Below, in pieces: positions 42,408 through 49,945 of a stretch of DNA of 52,732 nt. The notes beneath the pieces are model-generated. The model was given only the letters and a program-made list of their open reading frames with translations. It had not been told where the DNA came from and did not search any database. Source of the stretch: a virus; IMG/VR virus record IMGVR_UViG_3300038423_000224, positions 1 through 52,732 of that record. The stretch is one strand, 5' to 3'. Both the position numbers and the translations under genes were made by a program. Position 1 is the stretch's first letter. The number at the start of each line of letters is the position of its first letter.

Positions 42408-43363
42408 TAGACGCTGCTCTCCGGAGGTGATGTGATAACAATGCGCTGTGTAGCGCTAACAGTCTGTTGCAGCGTGAAGCTGGCAATAGGTGTACCGTTG
42501 ATACGGCTAATGTAGAGCACAGGCGGAGACACGGTATTGTCGATTCTCCATGCGCCGAACGAATAGTCGTAGATATCTTGTATGAGGCCCGACAGTGTGC
42601 CGGCAGCCAACGTACCCAACAACGTGCTTGTTGCAGCAGTGTTGTTGTTAATAGTATTGGTCTGAGCAGCGATTGTCTGTACGGTTGGGTCATTCTGAGG
42701 CGCCACATACTGAGACGACTTCATGACCGTAGCATCCTTAGCTACCGTGGAGTTCTGAGCCACCGTAGCATTCAAGGCCACTGGGCCTGTCACGTAAGAA
42801 TCACCGACATGAAGCTCATCCTTCACAGTGACCAACTGATTGGAGACTGTCGTAACTACACTGACTGAACCAGTTCCAAGCGTTCCAACCACCAAGGCGC
42901 TACCCACCACAGCGACGGTGACAACACCAGTCGACGGATTAACCGTGAGGATAGGAGCATTTGTAACGTTGAAGTTACCAGTACCAGAACCTGTGGTGAA
43001 TCCGCTTGTAGTAAGCAAAGCTCCTGCCACACAAGTAGCTGGAAGTGGAAGCGGGAATGTATACGAAGCAATCCCAGTCGACCAGACCGCCGCTGTTGCA
43101 GTGCCTAGCGATTGGACGTTCTTGGAAGCATAGCTATAGATCGCTATATAATCCTTTGGAGATGCATTCGGAATGGTGAAGGAGTAATAGTAAACGAAGC
43201 TGGTGCCTGTCACTAGGGTCATTGCGGCACCAGATACGATAGGAGAGCCTGGATTGAGGATATCCAAGATGGTGATCAACGGAGCGCTGGTCACACTAGT
43301 GACGCCAACCCCAGGACTGGGGATGTTCAGGATGAAGTTGTATGTATCGCCTGGATAGAACAT
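42407..43363 (-). CDS. Fibre-like virion protein (318 aa)
   Basis: The first 100 residues form a beta domain (FILNIPSPGVGVTSV and VYYYSFTIPN). Residues 110-170 resemble the transition modules seen elsewhere (LTTSGFTTGSGTGNFNV, then VNPSTGVVTVAV). A short repetitive stretch of NATVAQNSTVAKDATV type follows, which probably forms a beta-helical or trimeric stalk. The C-terminus has YDYSFGAWRID then VLYISRINGTPIASFTL, a block I have seen in phage accessory proteins. It follows the lysis cassette and precedes the HNH gene. A virion surface fibre or adaptor role is inferred. Confidence 0.75.
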   Translation of the reverse strand: MFYPGDTYNFILNIPSPGVGVTSVTSAPLITILDILNPGSPIVSGAAMTLVTGTSFVYYYSFTIPNASPKDYIAIYSYASKNVQSLGTATAAVWSTGIASYTFPLPLPATCVAGALLTTSGFTTGSGTGNFNVTNAPILTVNPSTGVVTVAVVGSALVVGTLGTGSVSVVTTVSNQLVTVKDELHVGDSYVTGPVALNATVAQNSTVAKDATVMKSSQYVAPQNDPTVQTIAAQTNTINNNTAATSTLLGTLAAGTLSGLIQDIYDYSFGAWRIDNTVSPPVLYISRINGTPIASFTLQQTVSATQRIVITSPPESSV

Positions 43364-43372
43364 GAGATCTCC

Positions 43373-44098
43373 TTACTTAACCGTGAACACGCGCGTCAGG
43401 AAGCCGGACACGTAGCCAATCAAGAACCACTTCATCTTGCCCTTGCGAGCATCAGCCTTCACCGTATCAATCTGTTGGTTGCAGGCTTTTACCTGGTCAA
43501 CATTCTTTCCCTTCTCCGAAGCAACCGCATCATTGGCTGTCTTTAGATCCGCGACAGCATTGGTTGCAATCGTAGTCTCTTTGACTAGGTTGCCTTCGAC
43601 TGTCACCAGATCCTGCTTAGCTGTAGCCCCTTCTGTAATCTGTTGATCAACATCTCGAGCAGCAGGGAGGTCAAGCTTAACACCGTCTGCCAGAACTGTT
43701 GCTGTTCCCGCGCGCAGCTTGGGCTGAAGGTCGGCCGCAACCTGCGGGGCTGTCATTGTTCCGATCTTGGCGACCAGCACCTTCATCATATCATCGCGCT
43801 GTTTCATCGCCACTTGATCTGCAGCTATCTGCTGCTGATAAGCTTGTGCTTCAGCTGCATGAGCCTTCGTGTCAGAATCCAGTTTACTCTCTAGAGCCTC
43901 GGTCCTCTTATTGTCATCAGCCAGCAACTGTGCGTAGTAAACATCTTTCGCATGGTCGTGCTTAGCAATCATTGAGTCCACACCATAGACACCGCCCCAT
44001 ACAAGAGCACCTACAAGGGCCAGTATCAAGAGATGTGAAAGTACCCAATGCCAAATGCTGGTGGGTTTTGTCGTGGTCGTAGCCTCTGTTGTTCCCAT
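43373..44098 (-). CDS. Spanin-like membrane-anchored coiled-coil protein (241 aa)
   Basis: A single N-terminal transmembrane segment (SHLLILALVGALVWGGVYG) follows 15 cytoplasmic residues. A long charged coiled coil fills most of the rest (KRTEALESKLDSDTKAHAAE; later TATNAV/KTANDAV). A hydrophobic C-terminal tract (MKWFLIGYVSGFLT) could interact with another membrane. This layout, directly after holin and endolysin genes, matches an inner-membrane or unimolecular spanin that fuses or disrupts the outer membrane of Gram-negative hosts. A partner o-spanin with lipobox is not visible. GGAG precedes the ATG. The function is inferred from topology and synteny. Confidence 0.7.
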   Translation of the reverse strand: MGTTEATTTTKPTSIWHWVLSHLLILALVGALVWGGVYGVDSMIAKHDHAKDVYYAQLLADDNKRTEALESKLDSDTKAHAAEAQAYQQQIAADQVAMKQRDDMMKVLVAKIGTMTAPQVAADLQPKLRAGTATVLADGVKLDLPAARDVDQQITEGATAKQDLVTVEGNLVKETTIATNAVADLKTANDAVASEKGKNVDQVKACNQQIDTVKADARKGKMKWFLIGYVSGFLTRVFTVK

Positions 44099-44100
44099 TG

Positions 44101-44319
44101 TTAACTCCCTACGTTTACGTTTGTAACGGTCTTGACATTAATGTCGTTATGCACATCGTTGGCAGTCACGAGGAGTTGGATCGCTCCGATCGCAGCCACG
44201 AAGTTGGCTGTCAGCAAGTTCTTGAAAGCAAGGACGATAACAGCCACAGTGAAGACTGCGGCATAGAACTCAGTCGCCCCGCCAAAGAAGTTGTACAGAC
44301 TCGTCAGATTGTATTTCAT
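44101..44319 (-). CDS. Holin (72 aa, two transmembrane segments)
   Basis: The small protein contains two hydrophobic segments (EFYAAVFTVAVIVLAF and ANFVAAIGAIQLLVTA) joined by a short polar turn, then a hydrophilic C-terminus. It lies between the GH108 endolysin gene and the spanin-like gene, with gaps of only a few bases, the classical lysis order. A class II-type holin is the best call. It would form membrane lesions that release the endolysin at a set time. The exact holin family cannot be told. Confidence 0.75.
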   Translation of the reverse strand: MKYNLTSLYNFFGGATEFYAAVFTVAVIVLAFKNLLTANFVAAIGAIQLLVTANDVHNDINVKTVTNVNVGS

Positions 44320-44323
44320 GGTC

Positions 44324-44839
44324 TTATCCTTGGTATTTGCTAATCAAATCGACTCGATTGTACCAGCCTTTGAGATCAACTGATTTAGCTGGGTTGGCTG
44401 CAACAACGGCATCATAGTGAGCCTTGGCTGTTTGGTCAAAACGCTGCAGGAAAGTTGCTTCATCAAGCGCATTAACAGCCGCAAGAGATATGACGCCGAA
44501 GACGCCATCTGCAGTAACACCTGCAGCTTGCTGCGCAAACTTGATACCCTGGACGATGCCATCGTTGACGCCAATCGAAAGTATCTGCGCAGCAACTCGA
44601 TTAGAGGTGAGTTGATCTCCTCTGAACTTGTCCCAGTAGTTGGGTTTGTAATACGTCTTCGCCATTTGGAGCGCAGTGACGGGATCAGTCGTATAGTAAC
44701 CCGCTTCAACAAGATCGGGGTGCCAGCGGTCAAGAAGGCCGTACCGAGTAGCCCCGTCCGCATCGTGTTCAACACGACCACTAAGTGTTGAATCTTCGAG
44801 ATGAATAACAAAATCAATGGCGCTAGCATAATCACTCAT
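44324..44839 (-). CDS. Endolysin, GH108-type muramidase with C-terminal peptidoglycan-binding region
   Basis: This 171-residue protein follows the GH108/PG_binding_3 pattern. The N-terminal FVIHLEDSTLSGR holds the presumptive catalytic Glu15, followed by HDADGATRYGLLDRWH. Downstream come YYKPNYWDKFRGDQL and NDGIVQGIKFAQQAAGVTADG, then VFG and the final helices. It has no signal peptide, so it depends on the adjacent holin. It cuts the glycan chain between MurNAc and GlcNAc. It is a bit shorter than many relatives but appears complete. The start at 44839 is coupled to the upstream stop (TAAATG). Confidence 0.88.
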   Translation of the reverse strand: MSDYASAIDFVIHLEDSTLSGRVEHDADGATRYGLLDRWHPDLVEAGYYTTDPVTALQMAKTYYKPNYWDKFRGDQLTSNRVAAQILSIGVNDGIVQGIKFAQQAAGVTADGVFGVISLAAVNALDEATFLQRFDQTAKAHYDAVVAANPAKSVDLKGWYNRVDLISKYQG

Positions 44840-45937
44840 TTACACACCTGTTACAGTTACAATGATTTTGTTGCCCTGGACGATGTACGTCGCATTGGCA
44901 CCATAGTTCACCATGACATCAGGATCATTCATGATGGGTTCAACTCCGACCAGTAACTGTGAAGGATCGAAGCTGTTTACATCCACTGGAGCAGGGAAGA
45001 TCAACTCGACAGTTGTCACACTGCTGACAGACGGATCATCAACTCCAACTGGCGGGCGCGGAACAACAATCACCTGGCTGGGTTGGAGATAAGATTTGGG
45101 CGGCGGGACCGGATTCTGTATAGGAGGAACCGAGAGGTTCAATGTACCTGTTGTAAATGACCATTGGTAGGAGTGAAGGAGAGGATTACCAGAGAGGTCA
45201 TGAACGTAGGTGTTGGCGAGTGTAGAGTCCGATCCCACCACGAGAACTGTGTAAGTTGTACCAGGCAGCATTGGCTTGGCCGGAGTGAACGTGGCTATAG
45301 TCTGGCCGTTATTGGCCGGCCCGCCATTCATCCAGATAGGCCCACCGTCTACTGGAACTTGGACTGCAGTCCAGGTTACGCTGCCATCGAATGTGACACC
45401 ATTCAGAGTCTTGTTCCAGTTAGGAGGGGTAGATCCAGTGGTACCTCCAACGGAGACAGTACACTTCTGGAGATTCTGATTGGGGTCGACAATGTACTGA
45501 CCAAAAGAAATAGCCTGGTCTGCCTGCCACTGCGGGATGTTATTGTCCACAGTGGAAGATCCAGGTGTGGTCAACCATGCCGGCGCATAAGGCGAAGACA
45601 TACCAGGCTCAACTACAGTCTGTACGTTTCCGTTGCTGTCTACCACCTGGGCATTCAAAGCATACACCGTAAAAGGAGCCCACGGCTGGTAGGTTTTGGT
45701 AGAGAAGTTGAAACTGCCAAGGATATACCCGCGGCCTTGTGCAGGCGTCGGGTTATATTCTATGAGTTGTTGATCGGTTACGATCGAGGAGAGGTTAGGC
45801 CCAGTGAGGACAAAAGTAGCGTTATTGTACGAATCTGTATCGATCGGTTCAGAGAAAGTAACAACGATCGATGAACCCAACACAACGTCAGTTGCATTTG
45901 GTACTGGAGTAACGCTTACTATGGTCGGGTTAGGCAT
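44840..45937 (-). CDS. Virion protein with Ig-like (Big_5-type) domain and D-x-N-G-N repeats (365 aa)
   Basis: The N-terminus (IVSVTPVPNATDVVLGSSIV, then VTFSEPID) is a classical Big_5-type Ig-like domain. Around residues 87-110 and 143-163 there are two repeats of the form Y-x2-x-x-V/I-x-D-x-N-x-N-x-Q (VVDSNGNVQTVV and IVDPNQNLQKCTV), each followed by a Pro-Trp motif and a late W strand. The same repeat is in three other proteins of this window. The C-terminal half again has Ig-like strands. There is no membrane segment. It is likely a surface-exposed accessory virion protein that binds host or glycan surfaces. Start in TAATG. Confidence 0.78.
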   Translation of the reverse strand: MPNPTIVSVTPVPNATDVVLGSSIVVTFSEPIDTDSYNNATFVLTGPNLSSIVTDQQLIEYNPTPAQGRGYILGSFNFSTKTYQPWAPFTVYALNAQVVDSNGNVQTVVEPGMSSPYAPAWLTTPGSSTVDNNIPQWQADQAISFGQYIVDPNQNLQKCTVSVGGTTGSTPPNWNKTLNGVTFDGSVTWTAVQVPVDGGPIWMNGGPANNGQTIATFTPAKPMLPGTTYTVLVVGSDSTLANTYVHDLSGNPLLHSYQWSFTTGTLNLSVPPIQNPVPPPKSYLQPSQVIVVPRPPVGVDDPSVSSVTTVELIFPAPVDVNSFDPSQLLVGVEPIMNDPDVMVNYGANATYIVQGNKIIVTVTGV

Positions 45938-46410
45938 TAGGCACTCTCAGGCTCTGGTTCCAGGTCGGTGATCGTAATCGCCGAAAGATGGGGCTGAACC
46001 TGCTTCTTAGACTGCAGGTTCGGATAGTTGGCCAATAGGAGATGCCCTGTGTCCTGCAACTCTTTCTCGATCTGCGCTGCCTGTTCTGGCGATTCCGGGG
46101 TTAACACAACTACACCCTCATTAGTCTGAAGAGTGTAGATTTTCAAGTTGGTATCGCCAAGTTCGCCCGCGGGAGAAGCTTGGGCATTCTTGGATGTTAT
46201 GCCAGTTCCTGGCGCCAACTCAAGGAGCCGACCATCCAAGATAGCATGATGAATGGAAGCCATATCAGCTTCCGGAGGCACAATCTGCGGAGACTTACGA
46301 AAGACTACGAAGCCTCTGCATTGGAACCTTGATAGTGGAGTCTCAGGAGAGACCGCCACAGTCTTCCCGGTGTAATCCGGGGTAACTGGAAACTCGATGA
46401 TCTTTGCCAT
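45937..46410 (-). CDS. Small soluble protein (157 aa), unknown
   Basis: I set the start at ATG 46410 (MAKIIEFPV) because a perfect AGGAGG lies at 46415-46420. A longer in-frame ATG 27 bases upstream lacks such support. The protein is a mixed alpha/beta sequence without membrane segments. It has a helix AEQAAQIEKEL-like in the C-terminal third (SPEQAAQIEKELQDTGHLLL) and an acidic, Glu/Pro-rich end. It lies between two Ig/repeat-bearing virion proteins. No function is claimed. Confidence 0.75.
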   Translation of the reverse strand: MAKIIEFPVTPDYTGKTVAVSPETPLSRFQCRGFVVFRKSPQIVPPEADMASIHHAILDGRLLELAPGTGITSKNAQASPAGELGDTNLKIYTLQTNEGVVVLTPESPEQAAQIEKELQDTGHLLLANYPNLQSKKQVQPHLSAITITDLEPEPESA

Positions 46411-46414
46411 AGGA

Positions 46415-46420
46415 CCTCCT
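46415..46420 (-). promoter_or_regulatory. Perfect Shine-Dalgarno deciding the 46410 start
   Basis: The minus strand reads AGGAGG, four bases before ATG at 46410. It selects this start over the in-frame ATG at 46437. Confidence 0.82.
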
Positions 46421-46442
46421 GGGTCGCTAGCAAGCATTCAGA

Positions 46443-48122
46443 TTACTGAACTGGGAAGGTGCTACCAGGAACCGGCTGAGTACCCGCGGTAACCACGATT
46501 GACAGACCGTTGTAGGTTGTAGTAGTGATAACACCACCACCATTACCCAAGTCATGCCAAGTCAAGTCACCGTCAACTACCGTACCACCACCCGTGCTGA
46601 AAGCAGGGGTTGTAGCTACAGGCTCAGCAAACTGAACTTCACCGACCTGTGTCACCCAACCAACGTGGACGTTACCAGCTCCATCAACATAAGCACGCAA
46701 GCCGGAGTTAACAGCAGTCCCGGTGAAGGAATGTGTAACACCGCCTGTGTTAGCCAAATAGAGGTAAGCACTAGTTGATGCAGTGCAGATGAAAACTCCA
46801 TTGTTACCTGCATTCACTGAATCGCCGGCGACTGTGAAGACATAACCAGCAAAGCCGTTAGAGTTAGCTGCTGTACCAAAGCTGCCAGCATAACGTGTGA
46901 TTCCAGCGGCTGTCGCATTGAGTGCGGCAGTCAGTGCGAATGAACCCAAAGCACCCGAACCGACTTCAGAGTACTTTGCGATCTCAACCACACTGACGTT
47001 AGAATAACCAAGAGTAGCTGCACTGATGTACTTCCAGGTTACTGTGTTATCTACAGTCGTGGAACTTCCCGAGAAGGCAGGATATTGAGTTCCGGAAGTA
47101 CCAGCCTTGAAGACCTGCTGGATATTACCGTTCTCATCAATGATCTGGAATCCGAGAGCGTAGTTCGTAACCGGCTGCCAAGCAACGGCCGGGACAGGAG
47201 TGCTGATACCAGCCGTACCTGTATCGGAGCTAGGCAGGAAAGGATGAGCCAGTCGGCCAATCGATCCACCACTGGAATAACCGCAGGCTGTGAAGGAAAC
47301 ACTAGCTGCTGACGTCGGGTAAGGCTTTGTGAGATTGCCCGAGTTGGCTGCAATGGCGCCAGCTGGCCAATCACCATTCGTACCTTGACCTTGGTTCAGG
47401 ACCACACCGTACTGATAGTTACCGTTGTAAAGCCCTTGATCACCTTGGGCCAGAGAAGCAATAAGAGCATCGCCAGGAACATAAGCTGTGCTGGCTGCTG
47501 TAACGGAAGCACTGACTGCAGCACCGTTGTAGCTGATGCTGATGGAGTTTGCACCCACAGCAAGCAGTGTCCAGGTGCCGTTCAAAGATGCCACGGAGCC
47601 AGTCATACCAGCAATGGTTACAAGCTGGCCAGCTGCGAAAGAGCTGGGGACTGATGCCGAGATACCAGTGATGGCAACCAGATAAGGATTGCCAGTCTTC
47701 GGATCGTTGGACGAAGCAGCAGAACCGCCCGTCAGGACCAAGGAGACAGAGCCTGGGATGTAGCCGGCATTCGGAGTGTAGCGGGTAGGAACGAACTTGG
47801 TTGCAGCGCTTACCTGTTGAGCATGTCCGTTAGAGTCAAGGATCGTATCACCCAAGAAGTAGAGCTTTCCTGGCTGCCAGCCAGCTGTAACGCCAAGAGC
47901 ATTCTTGACCGTTGCAGTAATAACTGTGGCAGTGCCCGAGTTGTGGGCAACTGGTGTGAAGAGCGCGCTGCGCCCATCATTGCGAGCTGTCACCGTACCT
48001 GTAGCAGTTTGGCTGCTGGACCAGGCATACTTGCCAGCCGGAGCACCGACAGGCAGAGTGAGCTCGAAGGAGGCGATTGAACCGTCGCCGTTGTTCAAGG
48101 GAACTGTAATCGTGAGAGCCAT
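46443..48122 (-). CDS. Repeat-bearing virion protein, capsid-adjacent (559 aa)
   Basis: The start at ATG 48122 (MALTITVPLNN) is chosen because GAGG is nine bases upstream; the frame extends 17 codons further with no comparable site. It carries the D-x-N-G-N-x-Q repeat twice, near residues 79-103 (GDTILDSNGHAQQV) and 311-355 (ALGFQIIDENGNIQQV, then P-x-F and TVTWKY). It also has two beta modules, near 155-200 (GQLVTIAGMTGS then LNGTWTLLAVG) and 420-460 (GYVFTVAG, then NNGVFICTAST). The N-terminal 70 residues look Ig-like. It lies directly after the capsid gene and its hairpin. It is probably a head decoration or fibre. The location is inferred. Confidence 0.78.
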   Translation of the reverse strand: MALTITVPLNNGDGSIASFELTLPVGAPAGKYAWSSSQTATGTVTARNDGRSALFTPVAHNSGTATVITATVKNALGVTAGWQPGKLYFLGDTILDSNGHAQQVSAATKFVPTRYTPNAGYIPGSVSLVLTGGSAASSNDPKTGNPYLVAITGISASVPSSFAAGQLVTIAGMTGSVASLNGTWTLLAVGANSISISYNGAAVSASVTAASTAYVPGDALIASLAQGDQGLYNGNYQYGVVLNQGQGTNGDWPAGAIAANSGNLTKPYPTSAASVSFTACGYSSGGSIGRLAHPFLPSSDTGTAGISTPVPAVAWQPVTNYALGFQIIDENGNIQQVFKAGTSGTQYPAFSGSSTTVDNTVTWKYISAATLGYSNVSVVEIAKYSEVGSGALGSFALTAALNATAAGITRYAGSFGTAANSNGFAGYVFTVAGDSVNAGNNGVFICTASTSAYLYLANTGGVTHSFTGTAVNSGLRAYVDGAGNVHVGWVTQVGEVQFAEPVATTPAFSTGGGTVVDGDLTWHDLGNGGGVITTTTYNGLSIVVTAGTQPVPGSTFPVQ

Positions 48123-48130
48123 TTTGTAAT

Positions 48131-48134
48131 CCTC
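48131..48134 (-). promoter_or_regulatory. Shine-Dalgarno supporting ATG 48122
   Basis: The minus strand reads GAGG (within AAAGAGGATT) eight bases before ATG 48122. This supports the shorter 559-aa reading over the 576-aa one. Confidence 0.65.
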
Positions 48135-48174
48135 TTTTAGGGTAACTCTAGTTGATTGTAAACCAAAACACAAA

Positions 48175-48230
48175 GAGGGTGGTCCAGCTCTTTCGGCCCG
48201 GTCTCCCGAGCCGATAACCGGGCCACCCTC
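48175..48230 (-). terminator. Large bipartite hairpin after the major capsid gene
   Basis: GAGGGTGG (48175-48182) can pair with CCACCCTC (48223-48230), while GGCCCGGT (48195-48202) can pair with ACCGGGCC (48217-48224). The two share bases 48223-48224, so they may partly exclude each other. It sits in the 157-base gap, the longest in this window. No U-run follows the stem on the minus strand. Likely roles are partial termination or protection of the abundant capsid mRNA. Confidence 0.6.
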
Positions 48231-48279
48231 AGTGCGGACAGCTAGGCTGCCCTAATATATTGCTCAAGCCGCCAACCGA

Positions 48280-49644
48280 TTAGTCGGTTGTTGGGAGATC
48301 CGCCAGGTTTGCAGCGGTTGGATCGATTGCGCCTGCACCAAAGATAGTGACGTTCTCGTAAGTCTGGAAGTTGCCTGCAGACTGCTGAACACCGATATCC
48401 ATGATGGAGCGAGCCGGCAGAACGATTTCGTTCGGACGGAGCTTAACGTTCTTAGCAACACCGATTGCCTGACCTTCGTTCAGGATACCGAAGCCATAGG
48501 ACTCTTCGATTCCGATGTTACGCAGATCATACATTGGGTCGTCCCAAGAGTTGACATGAGGATCCTGGTCCACGATCAAGGCGCCAAGGTTCTGGCTATT
48601 GAAGAGGAGGGTGTCTACGACGCGGTTGACCGGGTCGAAGCTCATGAACGGGCTAACCACGATACGGAACGGCAGGCCCAAGTAGTTGGGCAGTATCGGC
48701 CCAGACTTCTGAGTCTGAGGCAAGCCAGCCGAGGTAGCAGTCTGACCACCAGTCTGAGTACCCTGGGTGTACTGACCAGTCTGACCTTGACCGAATGCGA
48801 GGTTACCGAAGTTGAAGAACGGGTTTGCGAACTCGTTTGGCTTACCAGTGAACTGAGCGAAGAACGAACCACCGCCAGCTTGGATAGCAAACTCGCGCAA
48901 CACAGGATCCTTTACCCATTGCAGCCAAGACATCGGGTGAATGAGCATCATGTCAGGGATGAAACCCTGCATGAGGACCTGGGCGTACATGTCGTACACG
49001 TCGTCAGCGGTGATGGAGCCGTTGAACTGACCCTTCAGGTTACGGCCGGTAGTGATACCCTTGATTGGCTGGACAGTCGACGTTGCCGCACGAGCTGCCG
49101 GGCTGTTATCAAAGATCACCGTGCCGAGGCCGGTAATGAAGTTGAAGATGAACTCTTCCTTGTGACGGGCAAGCGCGTTGCCGGCAAGGCGCATCCAGTA
49201 CTGGATCCACGGGTAGGTGGACTGTTCCACGAAGCGCTCGCTAATGCGCAGAGCAAGGCCGTGACGCTTGACTGTCACGCCGAAGGTCTGTGCACCGCCA
49301 ACGTTAATGTTGAAGATGGGTAGTGCCATCCCATCGCCGACCTCACGAGCTGTGAGGACGTCGATAGCTGGGAAGACCGTCTGCATACCAGGCACGTAAT
49401 CAACGCGCTGGAGCAGGCTAGTCCCGATCAGCATCGGTTCGATACCTTCTTGAACGAAGGTAGTCAGAACGCGCGGGATAAGGAAGGCTGCGTTCGGGAT
49501 ATCCAACGCGTCCTTCATCGAGATTTTCTTGTTCTCGACTGGGTCAAAACCGCCGGTACGGAAGATTGTTTCTACACGCACCAAGTCTGTCTTGACTTGA
49601 GCATCGTTCCAGTCGGGCTGTTCGAGTTTTACGTTCTTGGCCAT
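48280..49644 (-). CDS. Major capsid protein, HK97 fold
   Basis: This 454-residue protein shows the HK97-type layout. An N-terminal helical arm is followed by an E-loop-like region (FPAIDVLTAREVGDGMALP). The spine helix includes WMRLAGNALARHKEEFIF. The A-domain has VYDMYAQVLMQGFIPDMMLI and the HPMSWLQWVKDPVLR stretch typical of larger-phage capsid proteins. A Gly/Gln/Thr-rich loop (TGQYTQGTQTGGQTATS) is an insertion. It has a good SD (TTGGAG). A hairpin follows the stop. Neighbours fit: scaffold-region and head-associated proteins upstream. No protease cleavage site can be identified by eye. Confidence 0.88.
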   Translation of the reverse strand: MAKNVKLEQPDWNDAQVKTDLVRVETIFRTGGFDPVENKKISMKDALDIPNAAFLIPRVLTTFVQEGIEPMLIGTSLLQRVDYVPGMQTVFPAIDVLTAREVGDGMALPIFNINVGGAQTFGVTVKRHGLALRISERFVEQSTYPWIQYWMRLAGNALARHKEEFIFNFITGLGTVIFDNSPAARAATSTVQPIKGITTGRNLKGQFNGSITADDVYDMYAQVLMQGFIPDMMLIHPMSWLQWVKDPVLREFAIQAGGGSFFAQFTGKPNEFANPFFNFGNLAFGQGQTGQYTQGTQTGGQTATSAGLPQTQKSGPILPNYLGLPFRIVVSPFMSFDPVNRVVDTLLFNSQNLGALIVDQDPHVNSWDDPMYDLRNIGIEESYGFGILNEGQAIGVAKNVKLRPNEIVLPARSIMDIGVQQSAGNFQTYENVTIFGAGAIDPTAANLADLPTTD

Positions 49645-49680
49645 GATTTCTCCAAATGAGATAGGATTACTTTGAATCTC

Positions 49681-49902
49681 TTAAGACTTGGCTAAGTCTT
49701 CCCTAGCCGGTGCGAGTTTTACTTCTATTTCTTGGTGGCATCTCTCACACCGAAAGTTGCCAGCGATTTGACCCTGCTCATTTTTCTTAGCGAGCAGTTT
49801 ATTGCAAGATCTACGACTATCATTGGCCCTGGGGGCTGCACATCTCAGGGAGTCGCCTTGTATTACAGCTTTCCCTTTCGTTATGAAGGTTAAGAGACGC
49901 AT
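49681..49902 (-). CDS. Com-like zinc-ribbon protein (73 aa)
   Basis: After an N-terminal strand, the motif CNKLLAKKNEQGQIAGNF followed by RCERCHQEIEV closely resembles the Com zinc finger of phage Mu, which activates translation of mom. Here the first Cys pair is stretched (C-x11-C) while C-x2-C in RCERC is intact. The ATG at 49902 has GAGG five bases upstream. It lies between two head genes. A translational or other RNA-binding control role in the head operon is possible, but no mom-like gene is in the window. It may also be structural. The zinc-ribbon call is firmer than the function. Confidence 0.72.
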   Translation of the reverse strand: MRLLTFITKGKAVIQGDSLRCAAPRANDSRRSCNKLLAKKNEQGQIAGNFRCERCHQEIEVKLAPAREDLAKS

Positions 49903-49945
49903 AGGTCCTCACAGGGCCCAGATAAAGGTACTTCCTGACCCGTTT

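Noticed and set aside
44344-44835. 163-codon alternative minus frame over the endolysin
   Set aside because: The other frame matches GH108 throughout; this one is Leu/Arg-rich shadow.
45164-45874. 236-codon plus-strand open frame opposite the Ig-like protein
   Set aside because: The minus strand has clear Big_5-type and repeat motifs; the plus frame shows shadow composition.
48556-49323. Long plus-strand open frame opposite the capsid gene
   Set aside because: The minus strand encodes a clear HK97-type capsid protein; the plus frame lacks any motif or SD.
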